Source: Symbiodinium natans (taxonomy: Eukaryota > Sar > Dinophyceae > Suessiales > Symbiodiniaceae). From it: 64,000 nt of DNA. The translations under genes were made by a program, and so were the position numbers. Location: NCBI GenBank assembly GCA_905221605.1, contig CAJNDS010002801.1, positions 1,062,618-1,126,617 of the forward strand, in the 5' to 3' direction. Of this stretch, positions 53,101 to 62,739 are shown piece after piece. Each line of letters starts with the position of its first letter. Within the stretch, counting starts at the first letter, position 1. The notes beneath the pieces are model-generated. The model saw nothing but the letters and a program-made list of their open reading frames with translations. It was not told the origin of the DNA and made no database searches.

Positions 53101-55782
53101 AGATGACCGTTTTCGAGGTCCCGATTTGTATGCAAAGAAGGAGTTTTAGGGTTTAGGCTGCAGAGATAAAACGTCAGGTAGCAGGCACTGCGAAATCGTT
53201 GGCACAGGTGTCAAAAGGTTGGCAGCTGTGCCGGGGCCCGAGAAATTCCGGACTCGGATGCTTTGGAACCCTAAACCCTGAGCCCTATACAAACCCTAAA
53301 CCCTAACCCTAAACCCTAAACCCTAAACCCTAAACCCTAAACCCTAAACCCTAAACCCTAAACCTAAACCGGGTATCTCTGAAACATGGGCTTCCCACCG
53401 AAACTCAACTTGTCCAGAGGCCCAGGCGCCGACTTGCCCACAGCTGTGCCGCCTGCCCCTCAGCATTTTCAGCGCAACGCGTGCCAGGGTTTAGGGTTTA
53501 GGGTTTAGGGTGTAGGGTTTAGGGTTTAGGGTTTAGGTTTAGGTTTAGGGTAGAACGTGGAGAGGGTTCATGGTTCTGGACTTATAAGGGTTTTTGTGGC
53601 GTTGGGTGAGATGTGTGAAGGACCGCGACTTTCGCAGCGGGACTCCTCGGGGTGGATTCAGATGCCGGCACCTCAGAGCAGGTGCTCTGCCAAAACACGG
53701 AGGAGTTTTACCCATCGCAGCGGTTCGAGACGCGAAGCCTCAGCCACTTTCATGTCTGCTGCCCCTGCTTTTTCTTCAAACGGTTAAGAAGCCTTCTTCA
53801 TGAGCTCCCAGCGACGTCCATCCGCCGGATCACTGGCGCATGTACTGTAGTGCCAGGCACTGAAGTCACCAGAAGACTCTGAAGTGCCCGGAGCCCAGAA
53901 CCATGCATTTGTATCTAGCTGTCTCGGAAGAAGCTGTCAAGGCAGCACGTCACCATGTCCCCAAGGGGAAGATGGACAAAATGGTAGGGCTCCTCACTCC
54001 GCAGAACAAGGGGGGCCCTTTTTGGATTCCAAGGGCCTGACCCACAACCCTAAACCGGAATCCTCCTGCGCCACCAGGCCACAAGGGCTGGCCCAGCTGA
54101 TAAGCCGCAGCAAGGAGGTCCATCAACCGCCGTTGTTCCTGAATTGTTCTGAAGAAGACATGCGGCTGCCTGGAGCAGAGAAGTCACTATAAGTGAATAG
54201 ATACAATCATTCGTCACGCACCTTCAAGTTCATGAAGAGTATCTGTCAACATAGTACGAATAACTAAGTCAACCAGCCTGAGCAGCACCCCGTCGCACAA
54301 AGAGGGTTTGATAAACAAAAAAGAAGAGAGACCTTTTCTTAGACCCTCTTTGTTTGTTTTTTGAATACAAGTCCTCTTTGCTTAAACCCTCTTTGGGCTT
54401 TTTTTTATACAACACCCTGAACCCCTAAACTTTTTACAACACCCTAAACCCCTAAACCCCTAAACCCCCACACCCTGTCTAGGACTTCTGTTGCGGCAGG
54501 AGTCCGCCACCCTCATCTTCGACACCGCGACCCCAAGCGAGCTGAAGGTAAAGGTGCCCACCAAGCGGGCACCGGGCCCAGACTTTAGGGTTTAGGGTTT
54601 AGGGTTTAGGGGTTTAGGGGTTTAGGGTTTAGGGTTTAGGGTTTAGGGTTTAGGGTTAGGGTTTAGGGTTCTCTTCGAGTTTGGGGTTTATGGTTTTGGA
54701 GTTTAGGGGTTTTGGGTATTGTTGTTTTTTGGGCCGTTATTCGTGCTAGGTATCGCAAGTTATGTGCCAGCTCATGTTTTTTTGCAAGTTGTGCTCATGT
54801 TGCTTGATGTAGGGGTACTGGTATGTGGGGATGGATCTAGATTGTGGGCCCTTTTGGTACCGTAAACCGAACCCTAATGCCCGAAACTCAACTATAAGGA
54901 AAAGACTACAAAAGAGTCCCATCAACGACCCAGAATCTGGCTCAGCTCCCATGATCCCATGTACCAGACTTCGTCTGAGGCGTTGACTGCCGACCTCTGC
55001 TTCCAGGCAGCTGCCGTCTGTTCCGAAAGGATACCCTGCTCCCTGTTTCGGTACCCACTTCGAGGTTCGTAGGAGCGTTATAAGTATAGTAAAAATCCAC
55101 TTAATCAGGAGATGTATATATATATATATAGATATAGATATAGATTGTAGATATAGAGCTATGGCTATTCTACATGACCCTACATGTGCTCCGCCAAAGG
55201 CTTTACCCATGGACCTTCAACATTGCTCGGGGTTCGGTTTTTGGAAGTTGCTTGTGCCCGAAACCGAGAACCCTAAACCCTAAACCCTAAACCCCTAAAC
55301 CCTAAACCCTAAACCCTAAACCCTAAACCCTAAGTAAGCAGGCGCGTGGTGAGCAAGACTTCCTAGCGGAAAGCTTGGAGGTGCTGCGGCGCTCAGAAGG
55401 GCTTGGGGCCTTTGCAGCTGCAATGAGGTCAGGGTTTGGGGTTCAGGGTCTGGGGTTTGGGGTTTAGGGCTTGCGGGGCCTATAGGGTTTAGGGTTTTAG
55501 GGTTTTAGGGTTTTAGGGTTTAGGGTTTAGGGTTTAGGGTTTAGGGTTTAGGGTTTAGGGTTTAGGGTTTAGGGTTTAGGGTTTAGGGTTTAGGGTTTAG
55601 GGGAATCCGTCTGATCAGGAGCACTAAAGACCCCGATGTAGGATGGCCCCCATGTGGTTGCATGACCTGTGTGTGCAGATGAGAGCTCCCCAACCTTCTG
55701 TCAAGGCCCCGGCGGGCGCACATGCAGACAGAAGCCATGCTACTGGGTTCGGGACTCACATGGAGGATTGGCAGCCCAGGGT

Positions 55783-55817
<35 letters not shown>

Positions 55818-56856
55818 GGTTTTTGTTTGTTGGTTTTTGTTTTTGTTTCTCTCCGGATTGAAATTTCATGGCTTCAAGCTTTCCTGCAGGGGGGGGAGGG
55901 GGGCTTTCGAGCGAAGCTGCTGGGCTTGGGGTCTTGAGCTGTAGGGCAGCAGGGATGACCCGACTGGGTCCGTTCTGCACCATGAGTCCATTCCCTCGTT
56001 CTCCTACCCTAAACTACTATTTGCTTAAGAACCCCCCCAAAAGAGAAAATAAAAATAGATAATGATAATAATCCCTGTGTTGCTCTTATAAGGAGGATTT
56101 TTCCACCTTTCTTTTTTTTTTTGGGGGGGGGGGGGGGGATTCTTGAGCGAATTGTAGTAAAGCCCTGAGCCCCCCCCCCCCCCCCGCCCTCCTTGCCGAG
56201 CTTCCCTCGAAAAGTCAGGTGCAAGCCTTGCACGCTTGGCCATCCAGAATGAGGTTGCCGGGTGCCTAGCCTGAGGCTTGAGGGTTGCGGCTTTAGGGTA
56301 CCCTGAACCCTGAACCCTAAACCCTCAGGTTTCTGGGTGCGTCGTTGGACTAGCGGACGTCGGCGCTCTGAATGCATGGTCATGGTCAAGCCAAGAGTGT
56401 AGGGTTTAGGGGGCTCGTTGCTTCCTAAGTTGAGTGTGGTTGAGTGCGGCGTGCTTCGTTCTCAGGTTACACCGAAGCCGCCTAAGCCCTAAACTCCCAA
56501 ATCCCTCGAAGCCTCAAGAAGCTCAAAAGCCCAAATCCAGACTGCCAGACCCCCAAGCATCCCAAAGCCGTAAAATCCCAAGCCCTAACTAAACCCCAAC
56601 AAGAGATGTATGCAAAGAGCCAACAAATACCTAATGACCCTAAAGCCCTACAAAGCCTCCAACCCCAAACCTCCGAAACCCTAAAACCCGAATCCTCAAA
56701 CCCTAAACCCTAAACTCCCTAAACTCCCTAAACTCCCTAAAAACCCTAAACCCTCGCGAGGCGCCGTTGGAGTGGGTGGATGCCGCCACTGCCCTGGGGC
56801 AGGCGGAGCAGGCGACCCACCAGTTCTTGTGGTTTCCGGCAAATTTCGGTGCTTAA
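41153..56856 (+). CDS. unidentified gene(s), about 19 small exon candidates
   Basis: Exon candidates: 41153-41221, 42126-42218, 42856-42890, 43259-43300, 45018-45080, 45624-45650, 45953-46018, 46687-46761, 47135-47198, 48421-48450, 48583-48655, 49247-49282, 49613-49675, 50136-50203, 51617-51652, 52560-52632, 54500-54547, 55342-55427, 56761-56856. Each is an open, GC-rich, protein-like segment after an AG (mostly AG|G), often ending at GC or GT, with CCCTAAA before and TTTAGGG after. Samples: YKALEQKGAILVWQPYDI, DLTVTSLWPDAAVGS, VLSCGERGEFMV, DTPWATVTIRDS, ESATLIFDTATPSELK. The last ends in TAA at 56,854. I cannot name a family or say whether this is one gene or two; phases were not all checked. 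EF- or kinase-like motifs are absent, so it is not simply more CDPK. Confidence 0.5.
41624..41791. mobile_element. near-perfect palindrome, two 76-bp arms
   Basis: Arms 41,624-41,699 and 41,716-41,791 are reverse complements with about five mismatches, around a 16-base loop. Arm landmarks are GGATTGCGCAGTTGGCTGC and its complement GCAGCCAACTGCGCAATCC. It could be a fold-back MITE or an inverted duplication. Plus- and minus-strand frames over it resemble each other because of the palindrome. It sits in an intron-like stretch after TTTAGGG. Confidence 0.9.
42930..43022 (+). repeat. TTTAGGG array
   Basis: Two runs of TTTAGGG following the weak exon candidate at 42,856. From 43,301 to 45,017 I see no confident exon, only a G-rich stretch (44,140-44,175; 44,303-44,330) and fragments. 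Confidence 0.85.
45953..46018 (+). CDS. exon candidate of the unidentified gene
   Basis: Reads AYKALEQKGAILVWQPYDI after a CCCTAAA/CCCTAAAA array; ends at a GC donor (46,019). The preceding intron (45,651-45,952) begins GC, soon has TTTAGG units, and ends in CCCTAAA units: the clearest example of the opposed-arm layout in this gene. Confidence 0.6.
46687..46761 (+). CDS. exon candidate of the unidentified gene
   Basis: AGAG|G acceptor after a long CCCTAAA/CCCCAAA field (46,380-46,675). 25 codons beginning DLTVTSLWPDAAVGSPAF; TTTAGGG starts immediately downstream. Confidence 0.6.
48215..48390 (-). repeat. CCCTAAA and CCCTAAAA array
   Basis: About 22 units of 7-8 bases before the exon at 48,421. 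Confidence 0.95.
48421..48655 (+). CDS. two exon candidates separated by a 132-nt intron
   Basis: 48,421-48,450 reads TASENFISIR with a GT donor. 48,583-48,655 begins EDPDFGMGRLLGTLPEG in one frame offset (DPDF from the acceptor GTGAG|G). The 132-nt intron has GGGTTT/TTTAGGG at its 5' half and CCCTAAA units at its 3' end. Confidence 0.5.
50335..50455 (-). repeat. CCCTAAA/CCCTGAA array
   Basis: About 16 units with internal blocks of CCCTGAA. An opposed TTTAGGG/TTCAGGG array lies at 50,570-50,690, the same two unit types in complementary orientation. Confidence 0.95.
50570..50690 (+). repeat. TTTAGGG/TTCAGGG array
   Basis: Mirror partner of the array at 50,335. Between 50,690 and 51,616 no exon is supported. 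Confidence 0.95.
51664..52559. other. intron-like, no confident exon
   Basis: Some open frames (52,081-52,523) but no splice-consistent, domain-bearing text. A short AT-rich block with the repeated TATTCATATACTCCCT lies just upstream at 51,500-51,545. Confidence 0.4.
52650..54480. repeat. intron-like with CCCTAAA (52,645-52,690; 53,275-53,365) and TTTAGGG (53,487-53,555) arrays
   Basis: No exon I can support. A G run lies at 53,011-53,027. An imperfect inverted repeat around AGAGGGTTT/AAACCCTCTTTG lies at 54,300-54,400. Confidence 0.6.
54500..54547 (+). CDS. exon candidate of the unidentified gene
   Basis: GGCAG|G acceptor, 16 codons ESATLIFDTATPSELK, canonical GTAAAG donor. Flanked by CCCTAAA upstream and TTTAGGG (54,583-54,670) downstream. 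Confidence 0.6.
55342..55427 (+). CDS. exon candidate of the unidentified gene
   Basis: AGCAG|G acceptor after a CCCTAAA array. Reads ARGEQDFLAESLEVLRRSEG, then LGAFAAAM; GT donor at 55,428, followed by TTTAGGG units up to 55,605. Confidence 0.6.
55430..56760. other. intron-like: TTTAGGG array, (GT)n, G and C runs
   Basis: TTTAGGG array 55,490-55,605; (GT)n at 55,788-55,816; G runs at 55,890-55,900 and 56,122-56,140; C run at 56,170-56,185; CCCTAAA units 56,690-56,755. Confidence 0.7.
56761..56856 (+). CDS. terminal exon candidate of the unidentified gene
   Basis: GCGAG|G acceptor after CCCTAAA units. Reads APLEWVDAATALGQAEQATH, then QFLWFPANFGA and a TAA stop. It could be the last exon, or be cut earlier at a GC donor. 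Confidence 0.55.
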   Translation, partial: APLEWVDAATALGQAEQATHQFLWFPANFGA

Positions 56857-57669
56857 GGTGTGGGGCCCTAAACCCCGAAACCCCTAAACCCCGAAACCCT
56901 TAAACCCCTAAACCCTTAAACCCCAAAACCCCTAAACCGTAAACCCTGGTGTGTTTTATTATTTCGGGTTTTTTTGAGGGGGGTGGGGGGGTTGGGCATT
57001 TTTTTGGCTTAAGGTTGTTTGGGTTTGGAGGGCTTGCAGTCTATGCGGGCATCTTCAGTTTTACGGCTCGTGGGGTTTTGGGCTACGGCCAGGGCTTTTA
57101 GGTTTTGGGGGGCTTTCATGGCTCTTGGGGTTTGGGGTCCACGCGAACCCCTAAAAAGGGTTTCGGGTTTAGGGTCTGGGAATTCTTCGTCCATGTGCTT
57201 TGATAAGGTTTCTCGTGGCTCAGGGTGTTTGACGCCAATCTTGGGAGCTCATTCATGCGCCGTTACGACCCACGTCGGGCTCGTTGCGGTTCAATGTTGC
57301 CTGCGCGCAGCCTTGACAGTGGGAAACTGGCAGGTCCTTCACGGCTGCTCGAGGAGCTTGCAGCAGCTTTACTGCCCGAAGCTTAGGCGACAACCCTCAG
57401 GGCTTCAAGGCTTCAAGCAGATGCACGTCCCTTCCTCTTAAGTTGCCCAAGCAACACGAGCAAAAGATAGCTTCGACTCTGAAAACCTACTCTGATCAAT
57501 GCTCGACCGAGAGGCTTTGTCTTCGCAAGACACCGCACCCCCCTTCCTTGCAGGGCGATGCCTCAAATGCGAAAGCTTAGCATGTCTTGGCTGCACTGTA
57601 GCACTGTAGCCGCTCTTTGGTGGGTCTCACGACCGCAGGCCCTGGCCCTGTCCTGTTGTCATTGCCGCC

Positions 57670-58761
57670 ATGTCCGCGTTGGCTTGGCTTCAGGGAGTCA
57701 TTGTCAGTCTTGTGAACCCTCGCTTCACGAACTTCAACAAGCCCTTGCTTCTTGCATGTTTGGTGGCGGTCTTCTCGGTCCTGTGCTTTTTGCCGGTACT
57801 GGCATGGAATCTCATGGCTGAGACGCAAGTTGAGAGCGACAACAATGCTTACGAGGTCGCCCTTGTCACTGGCAACATGTTTGAGCTGAAAGACTTCATG
57901 AAAGGCTACGCGAAGCTTCCCGAGCGATGCACGGCCGGTAGCGCCAGTAGATTGACACATTTCATAGGCAAAGGACTGTTCGTGTCAGAGGACGGCCTTA
58001 CACGAACGGAAAGGACCTGCCACTACGAAGTGTGTATTCTTGAATCCTACTCCACTCCGTTTGGAACTAACTGCTGCTGACCAAGCTCTCTGCTACAACC
58101 AGACAATCCCCCAGGGCTGGTGCAAAGTCGCAGTGCTCCCCAAGGCCTATCGCTGGTTGGACGCGTGTTGCTCTGGCATGTCGGCTGGGTGCTCGGCCGA
58201 CACAGACTTTTGGGGGGATAGCTTTTGGAGAAGTCTACTCTGCATGCGAGACCGGGCGAGCTACGTGGACTACTACGACTCGATGGTGGAACTCCAACCT
58301 AGTGGGCCGAATATAAGTGACTTCTACATGTGCCTGGGCTCCACCTCCAAGTATATGGGTTATGAACAGAATGCGGAGATCAAGAAGTGCATGGACACCT
58401 CGGACCTTGATAACAGAATCGCAAGTGGGTGGCAGGCTGGCGAGCCAGATCTGCAGGGCGGCTTGAAAGACATCAAAATGGTCATGGGCAATGTGCTGAC
58501 CTTGAGGCTTGGACTTCCTCCGGATCTCTTGGAATGGTCTGAGGGGTTGGTGGGCCTTTACTACAAGTAATTAGAACTTACACCACTCTGGTAGACTGGT
58601 CATTCCCTTTGTTTACCTTTCGGGGGTTGGCCCTGAGGCTCGGCTGGACGAAGAACGAACGCATCGTGACCTACTCCAAGACCCCCCGCCTCACAGCATT
58701 CGGTAACTCGCTGGCCTACACGGCCTATATCGAGGCCGAGACTGAAGCTTCGTCAAGCTAA
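57670..58761 (+). CDS. membrane-anchored Cys-containing protein, 3 exons with tiny introns
   Basis: Exons 57,670-58,033, 58,086-58,566 and 58,638-58,761 give 322 codons ending in TAA. Introns are 52 nt (GT-AG, phase 1) and 71 nt (GT-AG|G, phase 2). The second join reads LYYKLGWTKNER and removes the TAA at 58,568. Product: one hydrophobic segment near residues 26-46 (LLLACLVAVFSVLCFLPVLA), then a soluble part with Cys spread over residues 85-210 (for instance WLDACCSGMSAGC), suggesting a type II or signal-anchored protein with a lumenal or extracellular Cys-rich domain. Family not recognised. The first intron could instead be a frameshift; the introns carry none of the telomere-like repeats. 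Confidence 0.65.
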
Positions 58762-59160
58762 CATTTGGGACTCAGCATGCCACAACCTGAACCTGAGCCT
58801 CGAGACGCTTGGCACCCCAGACTCGCAGATCCAAAAGCGGCCCTGAAATCCCGGCAATGTCCTGAAAGCTGCTGTCCAAAGCAAAAATCAGCACGCCCCC
58901 TCCCCCCATAAAAAAAGGAAAATACAAGAAGAAAAAGAACAAGAACAATAAATGAAAGCAGGCAGCCAGGCCCTGGTGAGCCTAAACCAGAACCCGCCAC
59001 TCTAGACTTGTAGACCCTTCCCGGTGCTCTGCAACAACCAAACTCTGCACGATACGCCACCTAGGACTCCGAGTAGGCCCCTTTTTCTAAGGGTTTAAGT
59101 TGGCTTAAAAACCCCTTTCAACCCCAAAAGGGGTACTTCCTAGGTCACTCTTGAGTCTAG
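58762..59160. other. no gene seen
   Basis: A-rich stretch (58,908-58,950) and GGGTACTTCC text near 59,140. A minus-strand frame here has no protein character. Confidence 0.5.
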
Positions 59161-59240
59161 ACCCTGAAGGTGGTGGTGACCGTCGTTCTTATTCTCCTGC
59201 TGCGTGGCCTCGGCATCCTCAAGCAGACCGCCTCGGTCAG
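59161..59240 (+). CDS. candidate exon with a hydrophobic segment
   Basis: After GTCTAG the frame reads LKVVVTVVLILLLRGLGIL, a likely membrane span, then KQTASV. It is followed by TTTAGGG at 59,270. Relation to the gene before or after is unclear. Confidence 0.4.
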
Positions 59241-59662
59241 TTGGGGAGCCACTACCGCAAAAGGGCTGGGGGTTTAGGGTTTGGGGTTTAGTTTAGGTTT
59301 TAGGGTTTCGGAGTCCTCTTCGCTTTATTTGTGATGTTGCGTGTGTGGTGGGAGTGTGTCACGGCCGCGGGGAGGCAGGGAGGAAGTGAGGAGTGGGGCC
59401 CTGGTGGGCGAGGGCGCTCAGAACATCGCGCAGGTCTGTTGCGGATTCGGGTTGGCGATTGGGAATCGGTCAGAGGAGAGGGCGTGGGTTATAGAGCTCC
59501 TCGTTGCCCCGTCTACAGCCAAGGCGAGATCATGAGCGAAGTGCACAACTCCCAGAAGGCTCTTGATTTGGTCCAATGTCCTGAATCGCCGGTATCCGCC
59601 AGCCTGTGGGGCTCGGTCCCTAAACCCTAAACCCGAAACCCTACAAGGGTTTCCCTGCAGAG

Positions 59663-62600
59663 GCCGACGAAGAGTCCGAAGCGCGCCTCCGCGCTGAGCT
59701 CCAGGCATCAGGGCACCAGGGCGCCACGTAAAAGGCCCCCAACACCCTAGAACCCTAAGCCCTCCATGCAGCCCCCCCCCTCCCCCACCCCCGTCCCACA
59801 GCCCTCCACCCTCCCCCACGCACCCAGGCGGAGCTCGAGAAGCTCCGCTCAGAGCACATGGCCCTGGCAGCTGCCTCGGCGAAGGCTTTTGGGAGGGTTA
59901 AGAAGGTTTAGAGTTTAGACTTGCGTGTTGAGGACAGATTTTCATATCTGCCTCCCTCTCTCTATATATATACACGCTACCCCCCCTCGGTTATCCACGC
60001 TTTTTGTGGTTGCTAACCACTTGTCTGAGAGGCCGCAGGCCTAGAGCAAGCCTAGAAAGACATAGAAGGGGAAGGCCATGAATTAAAACGGCTTGTAATT
60101 TGAAGATGCTTATTCATTCTCTGATACGACTAGAATACTCAGGATTCTACTTTTACAAGTTAGATATTGGGTGCGCCATGCCTAAAATGTAACTATTTCA
60201 GTTGGTCCGATTGCACAACTGGATGCATTATTATCATGTCTTGGAAGGCCGGAAAATATGGGAAAATGATAAACGAGAGAGCTCTTCAGTTTCCGTATTT
60301 ACTGCGAAGAAAAACTGACTTCCACTTATGTCAGCGAGATTGGCCGGTGAAAGTGTTTTGCCTTTTAATTTGGGAGGCGCAGGCTAAACATGTACGTAGC
60401 TTAATAAGGACAACTGACTTCCACTTTTGTCAGCGAGATCGGCTGGCGAAGTTGTTTTTCCTTTGTGACTTGGGAAGGATTTTTTTGTAACTTGATTAAA
60501 AGCGTTGCTCTTTATGCTTTCTACTCGGTCACATACACAAAAATACCGTGTGCATTAGAGGCCGCTCGTTTTCAGTGATGAATAAACTAGACGCTAAATC
60601 CAATACACCGGCAATAACTCGGACAGTTTGACTAACGTGCTTGGAGGCCCAAGTCATGTGAAAGTCATATTGTTTTAGTGACAGGAATAACTGAAGATAA
60701 TGCAGTACAGACAGCGACTAGCACAACCGAAGCGCCTAGTTTCCTTTTTTTGTAGTCAGGGTGGGCGAGTTATACTCATCGAAGCACAAGAACAAGGGTT
60801 TGCAACTTTTGCAAGCGATATCATTTGTAAAGTGAATAGAACAAGGCTTATACCCTCACTAATCGATAATTAGATGTGGGTTCTCCCATTTTATGAGTTT
60901 AGACGATTGAATTGATTTGGTCAGTATAGTTGGAGGTCACGTTTGATTCTTAAAATTTAAGATACGGAAACTGCAGAGCTCTCTCGTTTATCATTTTCCC
61001 ATATTTTCCGGCCTTCCAAGACATGATAATAATGCATCCAGTTGTGCAATCGGACCAACTGAAATAGTTACATTTTAGGCATGGCGCACCCAATATCTAA
61101 CTTGTAAAAGTAGAATCCTGAGTATTCTAGTCGTATCAGAGAATGAATAAGCATCTTCAAATTACAAGCCGTTTTAATTCATGGCCTTCCCCTTCTATGT
61201 CTTTCTAGGCTTAGTATTTATAAATACTACTTGAAAGGTCACAGATTAATACCCTCACTCATCATTATTTAGGTACTGATTCGCCTAATTTCGAAATGAA
61301 AAAAATCGAGTTGGGCTGGTCAGTATGCTTGGAGGTCACGTTGTTTGAACATGTAAACGTTTGAGTTGGGTTGGTCAGTAAAATTGGATGTCACGTTTAA
61401 TTCTTCAATACTACCTAACAAGTCGGGAATTTATTGGCAGCCCCGCCCCAAGTTAAGCATGCGAATATTTCGGATATTTCAATGAACAAACATATTTGGA
61501 GCTCAACGGTCATTTTCAAAGTCATACTGCTTGAATGGCAGGAATGTTGAAGACAATGAAGGGCATCTACTGGGCCCATGTTTCCAAGTCCAAGATTGCA
61601 CGGGGGGTGTTCGAGGGTAATCTTGGAAACATGAGCCCAGCTCGTGTTTCCAAGATTCGTCCAGAAGACCTCCCTGCAATTTTGGATCTTGGATCTTGGA
61701 AACGTGAGCTGGTGCAACTTGTACCGATTTGTACCATGTATCAGAAAACAGACGGAGAAGATAAGAACATACTGGGGCAAAACGTTGGGGGTGGAAGCAC
61801 ATGAACACCAAACGAGAACGCAGGAAACAAACAACAACAATAAACAGTAAGCCAAGACAGCGTGGATAACTGGGGATACCGCATGTACTATATGGATATA
61901 TATATATATATGTATACACATATACATAGACATAGACATAAACATATGCTTATGCTTATGCTTATACATATACATATAAACATTCATATACATAGAGAGA
62001 GAGAGAGGAGCTGTGGAGGTGTGGGCTTATGGGTTGCGGAGGATAGGCCCTTGTGTCAAGCGAGTCCAGCTGACTTGCACAAAGTCACCTTCAAGCCTCA
62101 AAGTTGTGGAGGACATGGCGTTTGTTCTCGAAGGTCCGGTCCTGTCAGTTTTGACGATTGTCGTGTGATGTTTTTGTTTTTGCGATTTCGGGTTGGGTGA
62201 GGGCCTTCACATTTCTTAGGCCCGCAAATTTTGGGTGCATAGAAGATCGCAAAGAGGAATTCTGTGATGCTTGCTAGGGGTTCTAGGTTATGACGGCAGT
62301 TTTGGTGTCCTGCCCTCCTTTCGCGCTTATGAGCAGGCCACAGCTGTCACTGCGACCGCATCTCCGTGTCCAACCGCGACTCCGAAGGTGCGTGTGAAGG
62401 CTGGACGGCCAGCTACGCGTACATTCTTTGCCACCCCCCTCTTGCCTCTACAGCTTGGGGCCGGAAAGTTGTTGCCCACGTAGCTTTGCTAAACATGAAT
62501 CTGTGTAACACAGCTTTGATCCCTCCTCTCTCGGCTGCAAGCAATTCTTGAGAAGTTGAACAGAAGCTAGAACATCTGCAAATAAAGCTTCTAACACCTA

Positions 62601-62731
62601 CATAAAACCTAAACCTGTGCTGAAGAATCATCGATCCGAAGCCAACCAGGTGAAGGACGCCAAGGACCTGCGGACGGCGGGGGATCCAGACCTGCCGCAT
62701 CAACCGGGCGAAGTCTGAGATCGCCAGCAAG
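59663..62731 (+). CDS. unidentified coiled-coil gene, partial
   Basis: Exons 59,663-59,704 (ADEESEARLRAELQ), 59,828-59,884 (AELEKLRSEHMALAAASAK), 62,337-62,387 (ATAVTATASPCPTATPK) and 62,650-62,676 (VKDAKDLRT) are all phase 0, with AG|G acceptors and GC donors except a GT donor at 62,388. A possible further exon is at 62,690-62,731 (TCRINRAKSEIASKE). The first two join into a charged heptad-like helix, then an Ala/Thr/Pro linker. Intron 59,885-62,336 holds the fold-back element. Start, end and function unknown. Confidence 0.5.
60048..61212. mobile_element. fold-back transposon-like element, 251-bp terminal inverted repeats
   Basis: Left arm 60,048-60,298 and right arm 60,962-61,212 are nearly identical reverse complements; the outer ends are AAGCCTAGAAAGACATAGAA and its complement. 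The 663-bp interior is AT-rich, unlike the surroundings. It has an internal near-duplicate (TGACTTCCACTTATGTCAGC at 60,317 and its TTTTGTC variant at 60,414) and TTGGAGGTCACGTTTGATTC-like motifs that also occur outside at 61,328 and 61,380. No transposase frame and no clear target-site duplication. A non-autonomous DNA element is the likeliest reading. Confidence 0.85.
61572..61710. repeat. two adjacent TTTCCAAG/CTTGGAAA inverted pairs
   Basis: GGGCCCATGTTTCCAAG (61,572) pairs with CTTGGAAACATGAGCCC (61,622). AGCTCGTGTTTCCAAGAT (61,639) pairs with ATCTTGGAAACGTGAGCT (61,693). The two hairpins are related to each other in sequence. Confidence 0.8.
61890..62010. repeat. TA/CATA microsatellite with terminal (GA)n
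   Basis: TATATA, CATAGA, TATGCT and GAGAGA blocks. Minus-strand Met/Tyr/His frames through it are artefacts. Confidence 0.9.
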
Positions 62732-62739
62732 GAGGGGGT

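Noticed and set aside
61415-61993. 192-aa minus-strand ORF
   Set aside because: Spans a microsatellite and inverted repeats; composition is not protein-like and no domain is seen.
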